From assembly GCA_019636515.1 (NCBI GenBank), contig JAHBXI010000003.1:434001-498000 (forward strand): a DNA stretch of 64,000 bases, given 5' to 3'. The DNA is from Phycisphaeraceae bacterium (GTDB taxonomy: Bacteria; Planctomycetota; Phycisphaerae; Phycisphaerales; UBA1924). The first letter of the stretch is position 1. The number at the start of each line of letters is the position of its first letter. Positions 51,745-60,922 of the stretch are shown here, piece after piece. The notes beneath the pieces are model-generated. The model did not search any database. It had not been told where the DNA came from and saw only the letters and a list, made by a program, of their open reading frames with translations. The position numbers and the translations under genes are program-made.

Positions 51745-53550
51745 ATGACGCCGCCACGCCACGGCGAACCACCGGCGGACACGCCGATCCTCGTTCCCAC
51801 GCCGCGCCTGATCCGGGTCGGCCGCCGCGCGGTGCGGGTCGGCTCGCGGGGTCCGCGGCTTGAATCCGGGCCGTGCCCTCCGAGCGGCTATCAACTCATC
51901 ATCACGCCCGATGGGGAGGAACCGGTACGCCTGGTCTCTTCCGACGCGGCGGGCCGACGGCACGCGATCGCCACGCTTGTGCAACTGGTTCGGTGGCGAG
52001 CCGGTAACGACGCGGCCAGGCGCGTGTCGCCCGACGGTCGGCTGCCCGCGTGCGAACTTCCCGAGATCCTGATCGAGGATGCTCCCCGGTTCGCGACGCG
52101 CGGCGTGATGCTGGACGTGTCGCGCGACCGCGTTCCCACCATGCGGCACCTGCTCGAGACGGTGGACCTGCTCGGCGCGCTGAAGTTCAACCACCTGCAA
52201 CTCTATACCGAGCATACGTTCGCGTACCCCGGTCACGAGCGGGCGTGGGAGGGGTGCTCCCCGATGACCCCCGACGAGATCCGGAGACTCGACGCGTACT
52301 GCTCCCAGCGAGGGATCGAACTGGCCGCGAACCAGAACTGCTTCGGGCACCTGACCAGGTGGCTCTCGCTCCCGGCGTACGCGGATCTTGCCGAGACGCA
52401 CGGGTCTTGGATGTTTGATGGGGTGTGGCCCAGGTCGGGCCCGTTCTCCCTGTGCCCGACCGACGACCGATCGATCGGATTTGTCCGAGATCTCCTTTCC
52501 CGGCTGCGTCCGTGCTTCACGTCACCGCTGATCAACATCGGCTGCGACGAGACCTTCGATATCGGGTACGGGCGGTCTCGGAAGGCGTGCGAGCGAGAAG
52601 GACGTGCCGCGGTGTACACCGCCTTCGTCCGGCGGATCTGCGACGTCGTCCGAGAACTGGGCGCCCGGCCGATGTTCTGGGCCGATATCGCCCTCTCGCA
52701 CCCCGAGCGGATGGGCGACCTGCCCGAAGACCTCGTCTGGCTCGCCTGGGGGTACGAGCCCGACGCCCCGTTCGATCGCTGGTGCGAGTCGGTGCGGTCG
52801 GCCGGACGACCCGTGTGGGTGTGCCCGGGGACGTCCGCGTGGCGGTCCATCACGGGGCGCACGCATGAGCGGCGGGAAAATCTCCAGCGCGCGGCGGAAG
52901 CGGCGGCCCGCGGCGCCGAAGGCTTCCTGGTCACCGAGTGGGGCGACACGGGGCACCACCAGCAATGGCCCATCACGGCGCACGCGCTGGCGCAGGCGGC
53001 GCAGGCGGCCTGGTCGGCGGGCCGGGACTTGGACACGGCCGCGGCGTCGAGCCTGCACATCTTCGGAGATCGGACGGGCCGTGTCGGGACCTGGCTCGAT
53101 GAAATGGGTGACGCCGACCTGGTCCTGCGCGAGACGTGCGGGCGTCTCTCGCGCCCGGGCGCTGCTCGGCTTGGCAACCAGACCGCGCTGTTCATCGATT
53201 TGCTGAAAGGCGCCGACGAGCAGCGAGACGTGGGTGACCCGGCCGCGTGGGAGCGGGTCCGAGAGCGGGTGCATGGGCTCGCCGAGCGCGTCCCCAGCGG
53301 CATCGGCCCCCTGATCGACTCGGAGTTGGCCCTGACGGCGGACTTTGCAACGCTGGCCGCGGACCGCGGGGCCTGGCGCCGGCAAGGGTCCGGCATCTCC
53401 CGCGAGCGGGCGTCGGATGTTTCCCACAGGCTCGGCCTGGTGATGGAAGCCCACCGCCGGACCTGGCTCGCCCGGTGCCGCATCGGGGGTCTGGAGTCGT
53501 CGTGCGAACACCTGCGCGGGATGATCGCCCGCGCCGGCCCGGTGGGGTGA
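51745..53550 (+). CDS. GH20-like glycoside hydrolase
   Basis: A 601-residue protein like beta-N-acetylhexosaminidases of family 20. An N-terminal alpha/beta domain (YQLIITPDGEEPVRLVSSDAAGRRHAIATLVQLV) is followed by a TIM-barrel with RGVMLDVSRDRVPTMRHLLETVDLLGALKFNHLQLYTEHTF and the catalytic acidic pair in NIGCDETFDIG. The family uses the aspartate-glutamate pair with substrate assistance from an N-acetyl group. No signal peptide is visible, so it is probably cytoplasmic. Substrate is not settled. It begins 117 bases after the S1 gene on the same strand. Confidence 0.85.
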   Translation: MTPPRHGEPPADTPILVPTPRLIRVGRRAVRVGSRGPRLESGPCPPSGYQLIITPDGEEPVRLVSSDAAGRRHAIATLVQLVRWRAGNDAARRVSPDGRLPACELPEILIEDAPRFATRGVMLDVSRDRVPTMRHLLETVDLLGALKFNHLQLYTEHTFAYPGHERAWEGCSPMTPDEIRRLDAYCSQRGIELAANQNCFGHLTRWLSLPAYADLAETHGSWMFDGVWPRSGPFSLCPTDDRSIGFVRDLLSRLRPCFTSPLINIGCDETFDIGYGRSRKACEREGRAAVYTAFVRRICDVVRELGARPMFWADIALSHPERMGDLPEDLVWLAWGYEPDAPFDRWCESVRSAGRPVWVCPGTSAWRSITGRTHERRENLQRAAEAAARGAEGFLVTEWGDTGHHQQWPITAHALAQAAQAAWSAGRDLDTAAASSLHIFGDRTGRVGTWLDEMGDADLVLRETCGRLSRPGAARLGNQTALFIDLLKGADEQRDVGDPAAWERVRERVHGLAERVPSGIGPLIDSELALTADFATLAADRGAWRRQGSGISRERASDVSHRLGLVMEAHRRTWLARCRIGGLESSCEHLRGMIARAGPVG

Positions 53551-53587
53551 CCGAGGCAGGAATGCCCGTCAGACGTCAAAGAAACAA

Positions 53588-53937
53588 TGGAGCCGCGGGG
53601 AATCGAACCCCGGTCCCGAGTCAGTCCGCTGGACGCCTCTACGCGTGTGTCCGGTGATTTGATCTCGGCGTCGGGATCCGCCACCAGCAACGTGTCCCGA
53701 AACCAAGCCCGCGGAGTTTTCTCACTCCCGCGCCCGAAGGCGTCGCGCGGGAGCCAGCCCGATGTCGTGTGACCCCGCCCCATCGGGCGTCGGGCGGAGT
53801 CACCGCGGCCAGTATTAGGCCGCGAGAGCGTAGTTGCTCTCAGCAGTTATTGTCTTGCACGCTTTTTACGAAGGTCCACGTGCGCCTCGACGCGCCACGT
53901 CCAGCATCACATGCCCGGTCGAAACCATTTCGGCCCC
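53588..53937 (-). ncRNA. ssrA: Transfer-messenger RNA (tmRNA)
   Basis: Rescues stalled ribosomes. The 5' end GGGGCCGAAATGGTTTCGACCGGG and the 3' end GGTTCGATTCCCCGCGGCTCCA form the alanine-tRNA-like domain, and the acceptor strands pair (GGGGCCG with CGGCTCC). CCA is not encoded. The internal reading frame ends at TAA (53815-53817) and gives the tag AESNYALAA, with the likely resume codon GCT at 53844. SmpB is not in the window. It is convergent with the GH20-like gene, whose stop is 37 bases away. Confidence 0.95.
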
Positions 53938-54026
53938 AGTTGTCAAAGAACGATGAATTCTAGCGCCAGGCGATCCCTCCCGCCGGGCCGATTTCGCCCG
54001 TCCGGGCGTGCGGCCGGATCCGCCAC

Positions 54027-54554
54027 TCACGCCGAGTCGGGGTCCTGCCGGGGGAGGGTCGCAGGGGCGTCCTTGTCACCGGCTCCCGGGTCCGACCGCC
54101 ACGAAGGACTGTTCCTCGGCACGTCGCGGAACGGGCGAGATCGCTCGATCTCCGGGATAACCACCTCGTCCATGAACTCGGGCGATACGGCCAGCCTCTC
54201 GCGGCGGCCCGGAGCGACGACCTGTTGAAGATGCTTCCACGGGATGGTGTACACGTCGCGCGTGTCGTCGAGGTACGTCTCGACCTGTAGCCAGGAGGGA
54301 TTGCCGCCCAACTTGCACCGGCTGGGCACGGGGATGCGCCGGGCACCGGAAGCCGTCTGATCTCTTCGCGTCAGCGGCAGCCACTCCCCTCCATCGGGCG
54401 ATGCCGACACGCACAGGTATGGGCGATTGCCGTGAGGCGGGGCTTGCGGAAAACCACGCGCCGGAGGAACGACATGCGGGCATTGACGCAGGTGATCGTC
54501 GCTCAGGAACTCAACGGAACCGACGCCGTATCGCAAGCGGTGCCTTTCAAGCAA
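54027..54554 (-). CDS. Hypothetical protein
   Basis: A leftward frame with good coding character, especially in the C-terminal 140 residues. It contains the motif CKLGGNPSWLQVETY, which recalls the K-x-GG-x-P-x-W-Q segment of YwqG/DUF1963-type proteins; this is a weak hint. The start is unclear: the frame is open to 54755 but has no ATG until there, and its first part looks non-coding. A TTG at 54554 is a reasonable guess (175 residues). No membrane segment or signal peptide. tmRNA starts 90 bases after the stop. Confidence 0.5.
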   Translation of the reverse strand: MLERHRLRYGVGSVEFLSDDHLRQCPHVVPPARGFPQAPPHGNRPYLCVSASPDGGEWLPLTRRDQTASGARRIPVPSRCKLGGNPSWLQVETYLDDTRDVYTIPWKHLQQVVAPGRRERLAVSPEFMDEVVIPEIERSRPFRDVPRNSPSWRSDPGAGDKDAPATLPRQDPDSA

Positions 54555-55021
54555 AGCCCCGCACGATCGAGCCTGCGAAGCGTAGCCGTTCCACGTCCTG
54601 GGTGTCGGGAGTTCAGGCGTCGGGATTCGGGTTCCCGGTTCTCTGTCCCATGTCGATCGCGCCGTGCGGCGTTGTTCACATGCGGCGGCGGGATCGTGCG
54701 AGGCGGGCGGCCGACCAGGATATTGCCTATCGGCCCCTCCCCCTCCGGTGGGCATCTTCTAGTGGCGTCGTCAGGCCCGTGCGTCCGGATACCCCCTCCC
54801 GGATTCGACTCGCAAGCATGTTTCCCTGGGCCTGTCAAGGTCCCCGGCGGGGGAAATCAAGAATTTGCTCTCCAAATGGCTCTCCGGGTTGGCGTTGCGC
54901 CGTTTTTGAGGCACATTCCGATTAGGAAAGCCGGGAAGGGACGACCGGCTGTGCGGGGCGACGTTGTGCCGCACGAGGGGATTCTCGTAGGGATGCCCAT
55001 GATGGGCGGAGATATCGTGCC
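54555..55021. other. Intergenic stretch, no gene recognised
   Basis: This 467-base divergent region between two unknown genes contains no convincing open frame, tRNA or strong terminator. It must hold the promoters of both flanking genes if the start assigned to the leftward one is right. Short inverted sequences occur, such as ggcgttgcgcc followed by gttttt near 54891-54907, but the stem is only four pairs. Confidence 0.4.
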
Positions 55022-55675
55022 ATGAGCGCGTTGTTTCGACAACCCGAGTCGCCGTTCGCCGTCGCGGACTGGCACGCCGACATAACCCAGATGCTCGACG
55101 AACACCACATGGTGGCCGTCAGCCACTCACTCAGGCGTCGGCTTCATTTCGCGACATCCCTGGGTCGGTTCCTTTCCAGCCTGCGTGACACCGAGGTCTG
55201 CACCCTGCACGGCCGGTTCATCGATGACCTGGATTCCTTCTGCGATCAACTGGAACTGGCGATCCCCGGACCGGCGCTGGATCGCCGGATCGACGGCCCG
55301 TCGGGGGTCGTGTCGCTGCTCCGCCATCGGCACACCTTCCGGGGCAAGACCGCGAGCAAGTACCGCTACTACGTCTGGCATGATGCCGATCATCTTCTCG
55401 AGCGCGACCGCGTCCTGTTCGGGCGCCTCGCCGACGCCCTGGCGGGCGTTGCCGCCGAGTCCGAGTACTGCGACGACGACCTCCTGCTTATCCACCGGGC
55501 CGTCTTCGTCGGCGGCCCGAGGCTCGAGTTGTACGCCCAGGACCCGCTCGGCCAGTTCCAGCGGTGGGCGATGGACGACGGGCATGATGAGCCGTTCTGG
55601 CAGGTCGTGACCGGCGTCGAACGGCCGCCGATCCTGCGGTATTCGATCGACCTGCTCGGCCAGCAAAGGACCTGA
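55022..55675 (+). CDS. Hypothetical protein
   Basis: I do not recognise this 217-residue protein. It is soluble, without signal peptide or membrane segment. It is rich in Asp, Arg and His, with segments such as FIDDLDSFCDQLELAIPG, TASKYRYYVWHDADHLLERDR and DPLGQFQRWAMDDGHDEPFWQVVTG. The composition and third-position GC bias agree with real coding. ATG 55022 lies after GGCGGAGATATC. A strong terminator sits 137 bases after the stop. No functional neighbours help. Confidence 0.65.
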   Translation: MSALFRQPESPFAVADWHADITQMLDEHHMVAVSHSLRRRLHFATSLGRFLSSLRDTEVCTLHGRFIDDLDSFCDQLELAIPGPALDRRIDGPSGVVSLLRHRHTFRGKTASKYRYYVWHDADHLLERDRVLFGRLADALAGVAAESEYCDDDLLLIHRAVFVGGPRLELYAQDPLGQFQRWAMDDGHDEPFWQVVTGVERPPILRYSIDLLGQQRT

Positions 55676-55811
55676 CGGACGATTCACCAACGAGCGGCGG
55701 GTGCTCCACCGCCCCTGGTTTCAACCGTGCCTCACACCGTCGAGGTTTCAGGAGACGGCTCGGCGCCGGCGCCCGCGAGGGTTCTGGCCACCGGGCTGAA
55801 GAGATAGGAAG

Positions 55812-55845
55812 CCGGGCCTTGCCGTGACGGCTTGGCCCGGTTTTT
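55812..55845 (+). terminator. Rho-independent terminator
   Basis: A long hairpin (ccgggcc and gccgt pairing with acggc and ggcccgg, interrupted by a TT/TT bulge) runs into five T residues. It ends the transcript of the unknown gene at 55022-55675. The rest of the 350-base gap before the phosphorylase gene shows no gene. Confidence 0.88.
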
Positions 55846-56025
55846 CTTTGCGCGCCGCTCAACTCGGCACGCCCGGAATGCGATCCATGAGAAAGCCGGG
55901 TCGCCGCGCGGCGACGGTTCGCGCGGTGCCTCGGCGCGATATCCTTCGCGGCCTGGCCGCTGGGGAGCCGGCCATCGCCCCGTCGTGGTGACGGGGGCGC
56001 GGGCTTGATCGACGATCGGAGCATC

Positions 56026-57762
56026 ATGCGCGACAAGAACCGGCTCATCGCCTATTTCTCCATGGAGATCGGCCTCGAAACCCACATCCCGACGTACTCG
56101 GGCGGGCTTGGCATCCTGGCGGGGGACACGCTCCGCGCGGCCGCCGACATGGGGCTTCCCTACGCGGGCGTCACGCTGCTCTACCGCGATGGGTACTTCA
56201 CCCAGAAGATCGTGGACGGTTCCCAGGTCGAGCGGCCCACCGCGTGGAATCCCGAGCAGGTCCTCGATGAAATGCCCCAGCGAGGCTACGTCCCGATCGA
56301 GGGCCGGCCCGTGCTCGTGCGGGCGTTTCGCCTCATGCTCCGGGGCGTGACCGGCCATTACGTGCCCGTGTACTACCTCGACACCGACCTGCCCGAGAAT
56401 ACGCCCGAGGACCGCCTCATCACCCGCGCGTTGTACACCGGAAATTCCGACTGGCGTATCAAGCAGGAGGCCATCCTGGGGATCGGCGGGCGTCGGATGC
56501 TCCGGGCCTTCACGCACGACGTCGCGTGCTTCCACATGAACGAAGGGCACGCGGTCTTCCTGACGGTCGAACTGCTCAGCGAGCACCTGGCGAGGTTCGA
56601 CAAGTCCGCGATCGACGAGGACGCGATCCGCCAGGCCCGCCGCCAGTGCGTCTTTACGACGCACACGCCGATCGAAGCCGGGCACGACCGTTTCCCGATC
56701 GATCGCGTCCGCGCCATCATCGGGGACCACCCGGCCTTCCACCGACCCGACCTGCACGGCGAGGGGGGGGTTCTCAACACGACGATCCTGGCGCTTAATC
56801 TCAGCCGGTTCTCCAACGGCGTCGCGCGCAAGCACGGGGAAGTCTCCCGGGCGATGTTCCCTCACCACCGGATCGACTCGATCACCAACGGCGTACACGC
56901 CGCGTCGTGGGTCAGTCGCCCGATGGCGGCGCTGTTCGACCAGTTCGTGCCCTCGTGGAGGGTGGTGAACTCGGACCTGCGGCTGGCGCGGGGGATCCCG
57001 GACGAGCGCATCTGGGAAGCCCATCAGGAGTCCAAGCACGCCCTCATCGACGTGGTTGAGTCCACCACCGGGGAGACCTTCGACGCGGAGGTCCTCACGA
57101 TCTGCTTCGCGAGGCGGATGACCGCGTACAAGAGAGCCGCGATGCTGCTCAGCGACCCGGACCGCCTGAGATCCATCGCCCGCACGGCCGGGCGGCTGCA
57201 GATCGTGTACGCGGGAAAGGCACACCCCCACGACGGGACGGGCAAGGGGATCATCGCGAGCGTCAACGAGGCGATCACCGCGATTGCCCGGGATGCCGGG
57301 GCCGACCTGCGCCTGGTCTTCATCCCCAACTACGACATCGGCATCGCCAGGACCCTCGTCGCCGGCGCCGACCTGTGGCTCAATACCCCCGAGCCCCCGC
57401 TGGAAGCCTCCGGCACCAGCGGCATGAAGGCCGCGCTCAACGGGGTGCCATCCCTCTCGACGATGGATGGATGGTGGATCGAAGGGTGCGTCGAGGGCGA
57501 GACGGGCTGGGGGATCGGGCAGGTTCCACAGGTCGATGATTCGCTGGTCGGGCACAAACTCGGCCGCGAGGCATCGGCCGGCCTTTTCCGTTCCGACGCC
57601 GCGGCCATGTACGACACGCTCGAGCACACGATCGTCCCGACGTACTACAAGCGCCGTTCCCAGTGGATTGACCTGATGAAATCGTCGATCTCCATCAACG
57701 GCTCGCATTTCACGACCGAGCGGATGCTCCGCGACTACCTCATGAAGGCCTACGACGAGTGA
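56026..57762 (+). CDS. glgP: Alpha-glucan phosphorylase (GT35, short form)
   Basis: Pyridoxal-phosphate enzyme releasing glucose-1-phosphate from glycogen-like glucans, 578 residues. The N-terminal block YFSMEIGLETHIPTYSGGLGILAGDTLRAAADMGLP is typical of the shorter alpha-glucan phosphorylase subfamily (TIGR02094 type) rather than the 800-residue GlgP. Downstream are HMNEGHAVF, THTPIEAGHDRF and the cofactor-lysine region PPLEASGTSGMKAALNG (K468). The ATG at 56026, four bases after CGGAG, gives the family start; a TTG at 56005 is less likely. Cytoplasmic. It complements the GH15 enzyme elsewhere in the window for internal glucan breakdown. Confidence 0.93.
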   Translation: MRDKNRLIAYFSMEIGLETHIPTYSGGLGILAGDTLRAAADMGLPYAGVTLLYRDGYFTQKIVDGSQVERPTAWNPEQVLDEMPQRGYVPIEGRPVLVRAFRLMLRGVTGHYVPVYYLDTDLPENTPEDRLITRALYTGNSDWRIKQEAILGIGGRRMLRAFTHDVACFHMNEGHAVFLTVELLSEHLARFDKSAIDEDAIRQARRQCVFTTHTPIEAGHDRFPIDRVRAIIGDHPAFHRPDLHGEGGVLNTTILALNLSRFSNGVARKHGEVSRAMFPHHRIDSITNGVHAASWVSRPMAALFDQFVPSWRVVNSDLRLARGIPDERIWEAHQESKHALIDVVESTTGETFDAEVLTICFARRMTAYKRAAMLLSDPDRLRSIARTAGRLQIVYAGKAHPHDGTGKGIIASVNEAITAIARDAGADLRLVFIPNYDIGIARTLVAGADLWLNTPEPPLEASGTSGMKAALNGVPSLSTMDGWWIEGCVEGETGWGIGQVPQVDDSLVGHKLGREASAGLFRSDAAAMYDTLEHTIVPTYYKRRSQWIDLMKSSISINGSHFTTERMLRDYLMKAYDE

Positions 57763-57890
57763 ATTCGCTGGGGTTCGGGCGCAAGGCCGCCTCCCGACCG
57801 ACCTGGATGAGGGCATGGGGCGCGTGATGACGAGGCGCGGGGGGAGGGCCTGGGGGGTTCTTCGCGCCGGGGGTTCTCTCGCCGGGGGTT

Positions 57891-58748
57891 TTAGCGCCGC
57901 ACGGCGATCACGTCGAAGACCGGCGGCAGGAACATGAACACGTCCCGGCTGGCGCACGCCTCCTGCCAGACGGCAAAGAACCGGTCGGCGGCGTCCTGGT
58001 CGAGGTGACCCGACGCGACCAGGCGTGGCACAAAGACCCGCCAGAACGAGTCCGGCCAGTGCCAGATCGGATCGATCGGCCGTGCGACGCGCTGGTTCAC
58101 CGACAGGTGGGTCACCTCGAACCCGTGCCGGTGGAGCATCTCGGGGAGACGGCCGACGATGTCCGGGTCCCCGCCGCGGTCGCGGAACCCGCGCCCCACG
58201 GCCTGGACAACACGCGTGAATTCCTCGCGCTTGGGGGCCAGGCTCATCGTCTCGTAGTTGAAATAGTCCTGGATGGCGACGCGGCCACCCGGGCGGACCA
58301 GCCGGGCCAGTTCCTCGATGACCCTGGCCGGGTCGGCGACAAAGCAAAGGACCCAGCGGGCATAGGCCGCGTCGATCTTCCCGGCCCATCCCGACAGCAG
58401 CGTCCCGAGTTCCTGCACATCCCCCAGGATCCGGTCCACGTTGTCGAGGCGGCGAGACCGAGCCTGCTCGCTGACCTGGTGGAGGTACGAGGCGGACTCG
58501 TCGACGCAGATCACGCGGCCCCGTGTGCCGACGATCTGGGCCAGGTCCATGGCCGCGTGCCCAGGCCCGCACCCGACGTCGATGACCGTCTGCCCGGGGG
58601 CGATCCCCGCCCGCTCCCACAGGGCATGCGCGGAGGCCGACCAGAGGCGGTGCTGAAGGCCCAGCCTGACCGATTCCTCGGCGCTGGTACCGAGTACATA
58701 CTCACGCTCGTCGGAGAGTGTTGAACGAACCGCGGTCGCGTTGGACAT
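57891..58748 (-). CDS. Class I SAM-dependent methyltransferase
   Basis: A 285-residue methyltransferase. The SAM-binding motif I VIDVGCGPGHAAMDLAQIVG is clear, followed by GRVICVDES (motif II acidic residue) and RVLVCFVADPARVIEELARLVRPGGRVAIQDYFNYE (motif III/post III). The pattern is that of UbiE/COQ5-like or methyltransferase domain 11 proteins; the acceptor is unknown. The gene is divergent from, and its 5' end overlaps the upstream part of, the MFS-type gene region, so the two may share control elements. Confidence 0.88.
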   Translation of the reverse strand: MSNATAVRSTLSDEREYVLGTSAEESVRLGLQHRLWSASAHALWERAGIAPGQTVIDVGCGPGHAAMDLAQIVGTRGRVICVDESASYLHQVSEQARSRRLDNVDRILGDVQELGTLLSGWAGKIDAAYARWVLCFVADPARVIEELARLVRPGGRVAIQDYFNYETMSLAPKREEFTRVVQAVGRGFRDRGGDPDIVGRLPEMLHRHGFEVTHLSVNQRVARPIDPIWHWPDSFWRVFVPRLVASGHLDQDAADRFFAVWQEACASRDVFMFLPPVFDVIAVRR

Positions 58749-58866
58749 GTGGCGAGATTCTAGGCGGCCGTGGATCGGCCCATCGCGGGCCGGCCGGGAC
58801 CGGACGCGGCGCGGGACTTGTCCCGGGTCATCGCGGCGTCACAATCATGGCTCCGCGTCCGCGAAC

Positions 58867-60327
58867 ATGGGCCGCGGCAACCGCGTGACCACGACGACAC
58901 CCTCACACCGATCACAGGAGTTGGCCGCGGCCTCGGCGGCGTTGCCGGATCACGGTCGGGACCGGGCGCCACGCGTCGGGGCCGCCTCGTCGATCCTCGG
59001 GTACTTCTCACCTGGCCGCGTGCCGCCGATGTCCAGGCCCGCCTACGTGCGCGACCTGGTCACGATCGTGTTTTTCTCGATGACGCTCGCGGCCGTGGAC
59101 AACGCCTTCGTGAGCGTCTACGTGAAGCAGACGTACGCCGGTGTCGCCCCCGATGTCCTGCTCAACTTCGTCGTGGCGATCGTCGGCTCGGCGTCGGAGA
59201 TCGCCAACATCCTGTCGTTCTTCTGGGTGACGGCCAGCCACGGGGCGCGAAAGGCGGTGTTCATCAACGGCCTGCAACTGGCCGTGATCCTGCTGGTCGC
59301 CGCCCTGGCGCTGGTTCCCCAGTCGGTCCCGGGGCTGCTGATCCTCGCCGGCATCATCCTGGCCGCGCGCGTGTGCTGGTCGGGGATCATCCTTCTCCGG
59401 CCCACGGTCTGGAGGGCGAACTACCCACGGGAGCGGGCCGCGATCGTCGGGCGATTCTCGTCGGTGCAGCAGGTCATCGTCGCCGTCGTCGGCGTCGCCC
59501 TGGGGCTGTTTCTTGATCGCAACCCGGAGGTTTTCAAGGCCGCCGCGCCGGCCGCCGCGCTGCTTGGGCTGCTCGCCGTGGCCGCCACGCGCGGCCTGCG
59601 CGTCCGCCGAGAGCGGTCGCTGCTCGCCGCCGAGCGAGACCCGGCGGTGGGCCGCCGCATCGGCCGACCCTGGCAGGGCCCGGCCATCGTCTGGAAAGTT
59701 CTCCGCAAGGACGCCCGCTTCGCGCAGTTCATGGGGTGCATGTTCCTCCTGGGCTTTGGGAACATCATGGTCGTTCCCATCCTGGTCATCGTGCTGCGCG
59801 ACCAGTTCTCGTACGGCTACCTGGCGAGCATCGTCCTGATCTCTACCATCCCGTACCTGCTCATGCCCCTTGCGGTGCCGATGTGGGCCAGGCTCCTCGA
59901 TCGCGCTCACGTCGTGCGATTCCGCGCGATCCACAGTTGGTCGTTCTGCGGAGCGGCCGTGTGCTTCCTGCTGGGCGTCGTCCTGCACGCCCCGGCGATG
60001 CTCGTGGCCGGGTCGCTCCTGCTCGCCGTCGGGTACGGGGGCGGCTCGATCGCGTGGAACCTGGGCCACGTGGACTTCTCACCCCCGGCCGAGACATCCC
60101 AGTACATGGCGACCCACGTCACCCTCAACGGCGTGCGAGGGCTGATCGCCCCCCTCTTTGCCGTGGCGATGTACGAGCGGCTGAGGGCGTGGAACCTTGA
60201 TGTGCGGGAGTCGGCGTCGCTGGTCCTCGTCCTGGCGGTCGTGCTCGCCGTCGCCGGAGCCGCGGGGTTTGTCTGGCTCAACAAGTCCATGTCGGCCATC
60301 GCGACCATGAAACGCTCTCACGTTTGA
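58867..60327 (+). CDS. MFS-type membrane transporter
   Basis: Integral membrane protein of about 486 residues with roughly ten to twelve hydrophobic helices, beginning with VRDLVTIVFFSMTLAAVDNAFVSVYVKQTY after a polar N-terminal region of some 60 residues. A cytoplasmic central loop (RVRRERSLLAAERDPAVGRRIGRPWQG) splits it in two halves. This fits the major facilitator superfamily, possibly a sugar or peptide permease; the substrate is unknown. The start is unsure: ATG 58867 and GTG 58885 are both possible. A GC-rich hairpin lies between it and the convergent Hsp20 gene. Confidence 0.82.
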   Translation: MGRGNRVTTTTPSHRSQELAAASAALPDHGRDRAPRVGAASSILGYFSPGRVPPMSRPAYVRDLVTIVFFSMTLAAVDNAFVSVYVKQTYAGVAPDVLLNFVVAIVGSASEIANILSFFWVTASHGARKAVFINGLQLAVILLVAALALVPQSVPGLLILAGIILAARVCWSGIILLRPTVWRANYPRERAAIVGRFSSVQQVIVAVVGVALGLFLDRNPEVFKAAAPAAALLGLLAVAATRGLRVRRERSLLAAERDPAVGRRIGRPWQGPAIVWKVLRKDARFAQFMGCMFLLGFGNIMVVPILVIVLRDQFSYGYLASIVLISTIPYLLMPLAVPMWARLLDRAHVVRFRAIHSWSFCGAAVCFLLGVVLHAPAMLVAGSLLLAVGYGGGSIAWNLGHVDFSPPAETSQYMATHVTLNGVRGLIAPLFAVAMYERLRAWNLDVRESASLVLVLAVVLAVAGAAGFVWLNKSMSAIATMKRSHV

Positions 60328-60374
60328 ACACGACTCCCGATTCCTCGATTCCCCGACCACCCGCCCTTCGACCA

Positions 60375-60402
60375 ACGCCGCCCGCGCCACGGCGGGCGGC
60401 GT
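60375..60402. terminator. Possible bidirectional terminator hairpin
   Basis: A ten-pair perfect stem (acgccgcccg with cgggcggcgt) with an eight-base loop sits between the convergent transporter and Hsp20 genes. There is no T-run on either side, so termination is only likely, not clear. Confidence 0.5.
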
Positions 60403-60469
60403 GACTTCATCACGATGGCCTTGCGATTGGGGCCACGGCCGTGCCGGAACGCCCGGCAGGCAACCGCGA

Positions 60470-60922
60470 TTACCGGATCGCGATCCGGCGCGGCTCGTCC
60501 TTGGGATGCTTTGGAAGGGACAGGGTCAGCACGCCGTCGGAGAGTTGCGCGCTGGTCTTGTCCTCCTGCACGGAACTCGGCAGCGCGATCCGCCGGCTCA
60601 CCGAGCCGACACGCCGCTCCCGGCGGTAGTACCGCTCTTTCTTCTCCTCGGTCTCTTCGGAATGCTCGGCCTTGATCGACAGCACCCCGTCGTGAACGGA
60701 GATCTCGACATCCTCCTTCCGGAATCCAGGCAGCGACGCCCGGACGTAGACATTCTGATCGTCTTCCGACACATCAAGCGCCAGCGCGCCCTCGTCGATC
60801 GACGAGACCAGCGACCCGCCGGGGATTCGGCCTTCGGCAAAGAACGGGTCGCTCAGGACCTGCGATACAAGGCGATCAAAGCCCGGAATCGTGAACGGGC
60901 CGCTTCGGATGATGCTGTTCAT
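60470..60922 (-). CDS. Hsp20 family small heat-shock protein
   Basis: A 150-residue alpha-crystallin chaperone. The crystallin core runs from SSIDEGALALDVSEDDQNVYVRASLPGFRKEDVEISVHDGVLSIKAEH to LPSSVQEDKTSAQLSDGVLTLSLPK. The C-terminal RRIAIR contains the I-x-I-type anchor. It holds unfolded proteins in the cytoplasm. GAGGAG lies seven bases before ATG 60922, making this start preferable to the ATG at 60937. Upstream is a 350-base region with repeats. Confidence 0.95.
   Translation of the reverse strand: MNSIIRSGPFTIPGFDRLVSQVLSDPFFAEGRIPGGSLVSSIDEGALALDVSEDDQNVYVRASLPGFRKEDVEISVHDGVLSIKAEHSEETEEKKERYYRRERRVGSVSRRIALPSSVQEDKTSAQLSDGVLTLSLPKHPKDEPRRIAIR

Noticed and set aside
53938..54026. 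tmRNA promoter (TAGAAT near 53955-53960 on the minus strand)
   Set aside because: A -10-like hexamer is present but no -35 element at the right distance could be found.
54755..54840. tRNA-like pattern (ggattcgactcg, and a TAGTGG segment upstream)
   Set aside because: The T-arm does not pair, no anticodon stem of five pairs can be formed, and acceptor strands do not match.
57842..57893. Near-repeats of gccgggggttct before the methyltransferase stop
   Set aside because: Copies are short and imperfect, and no T-run terminator could be defined.
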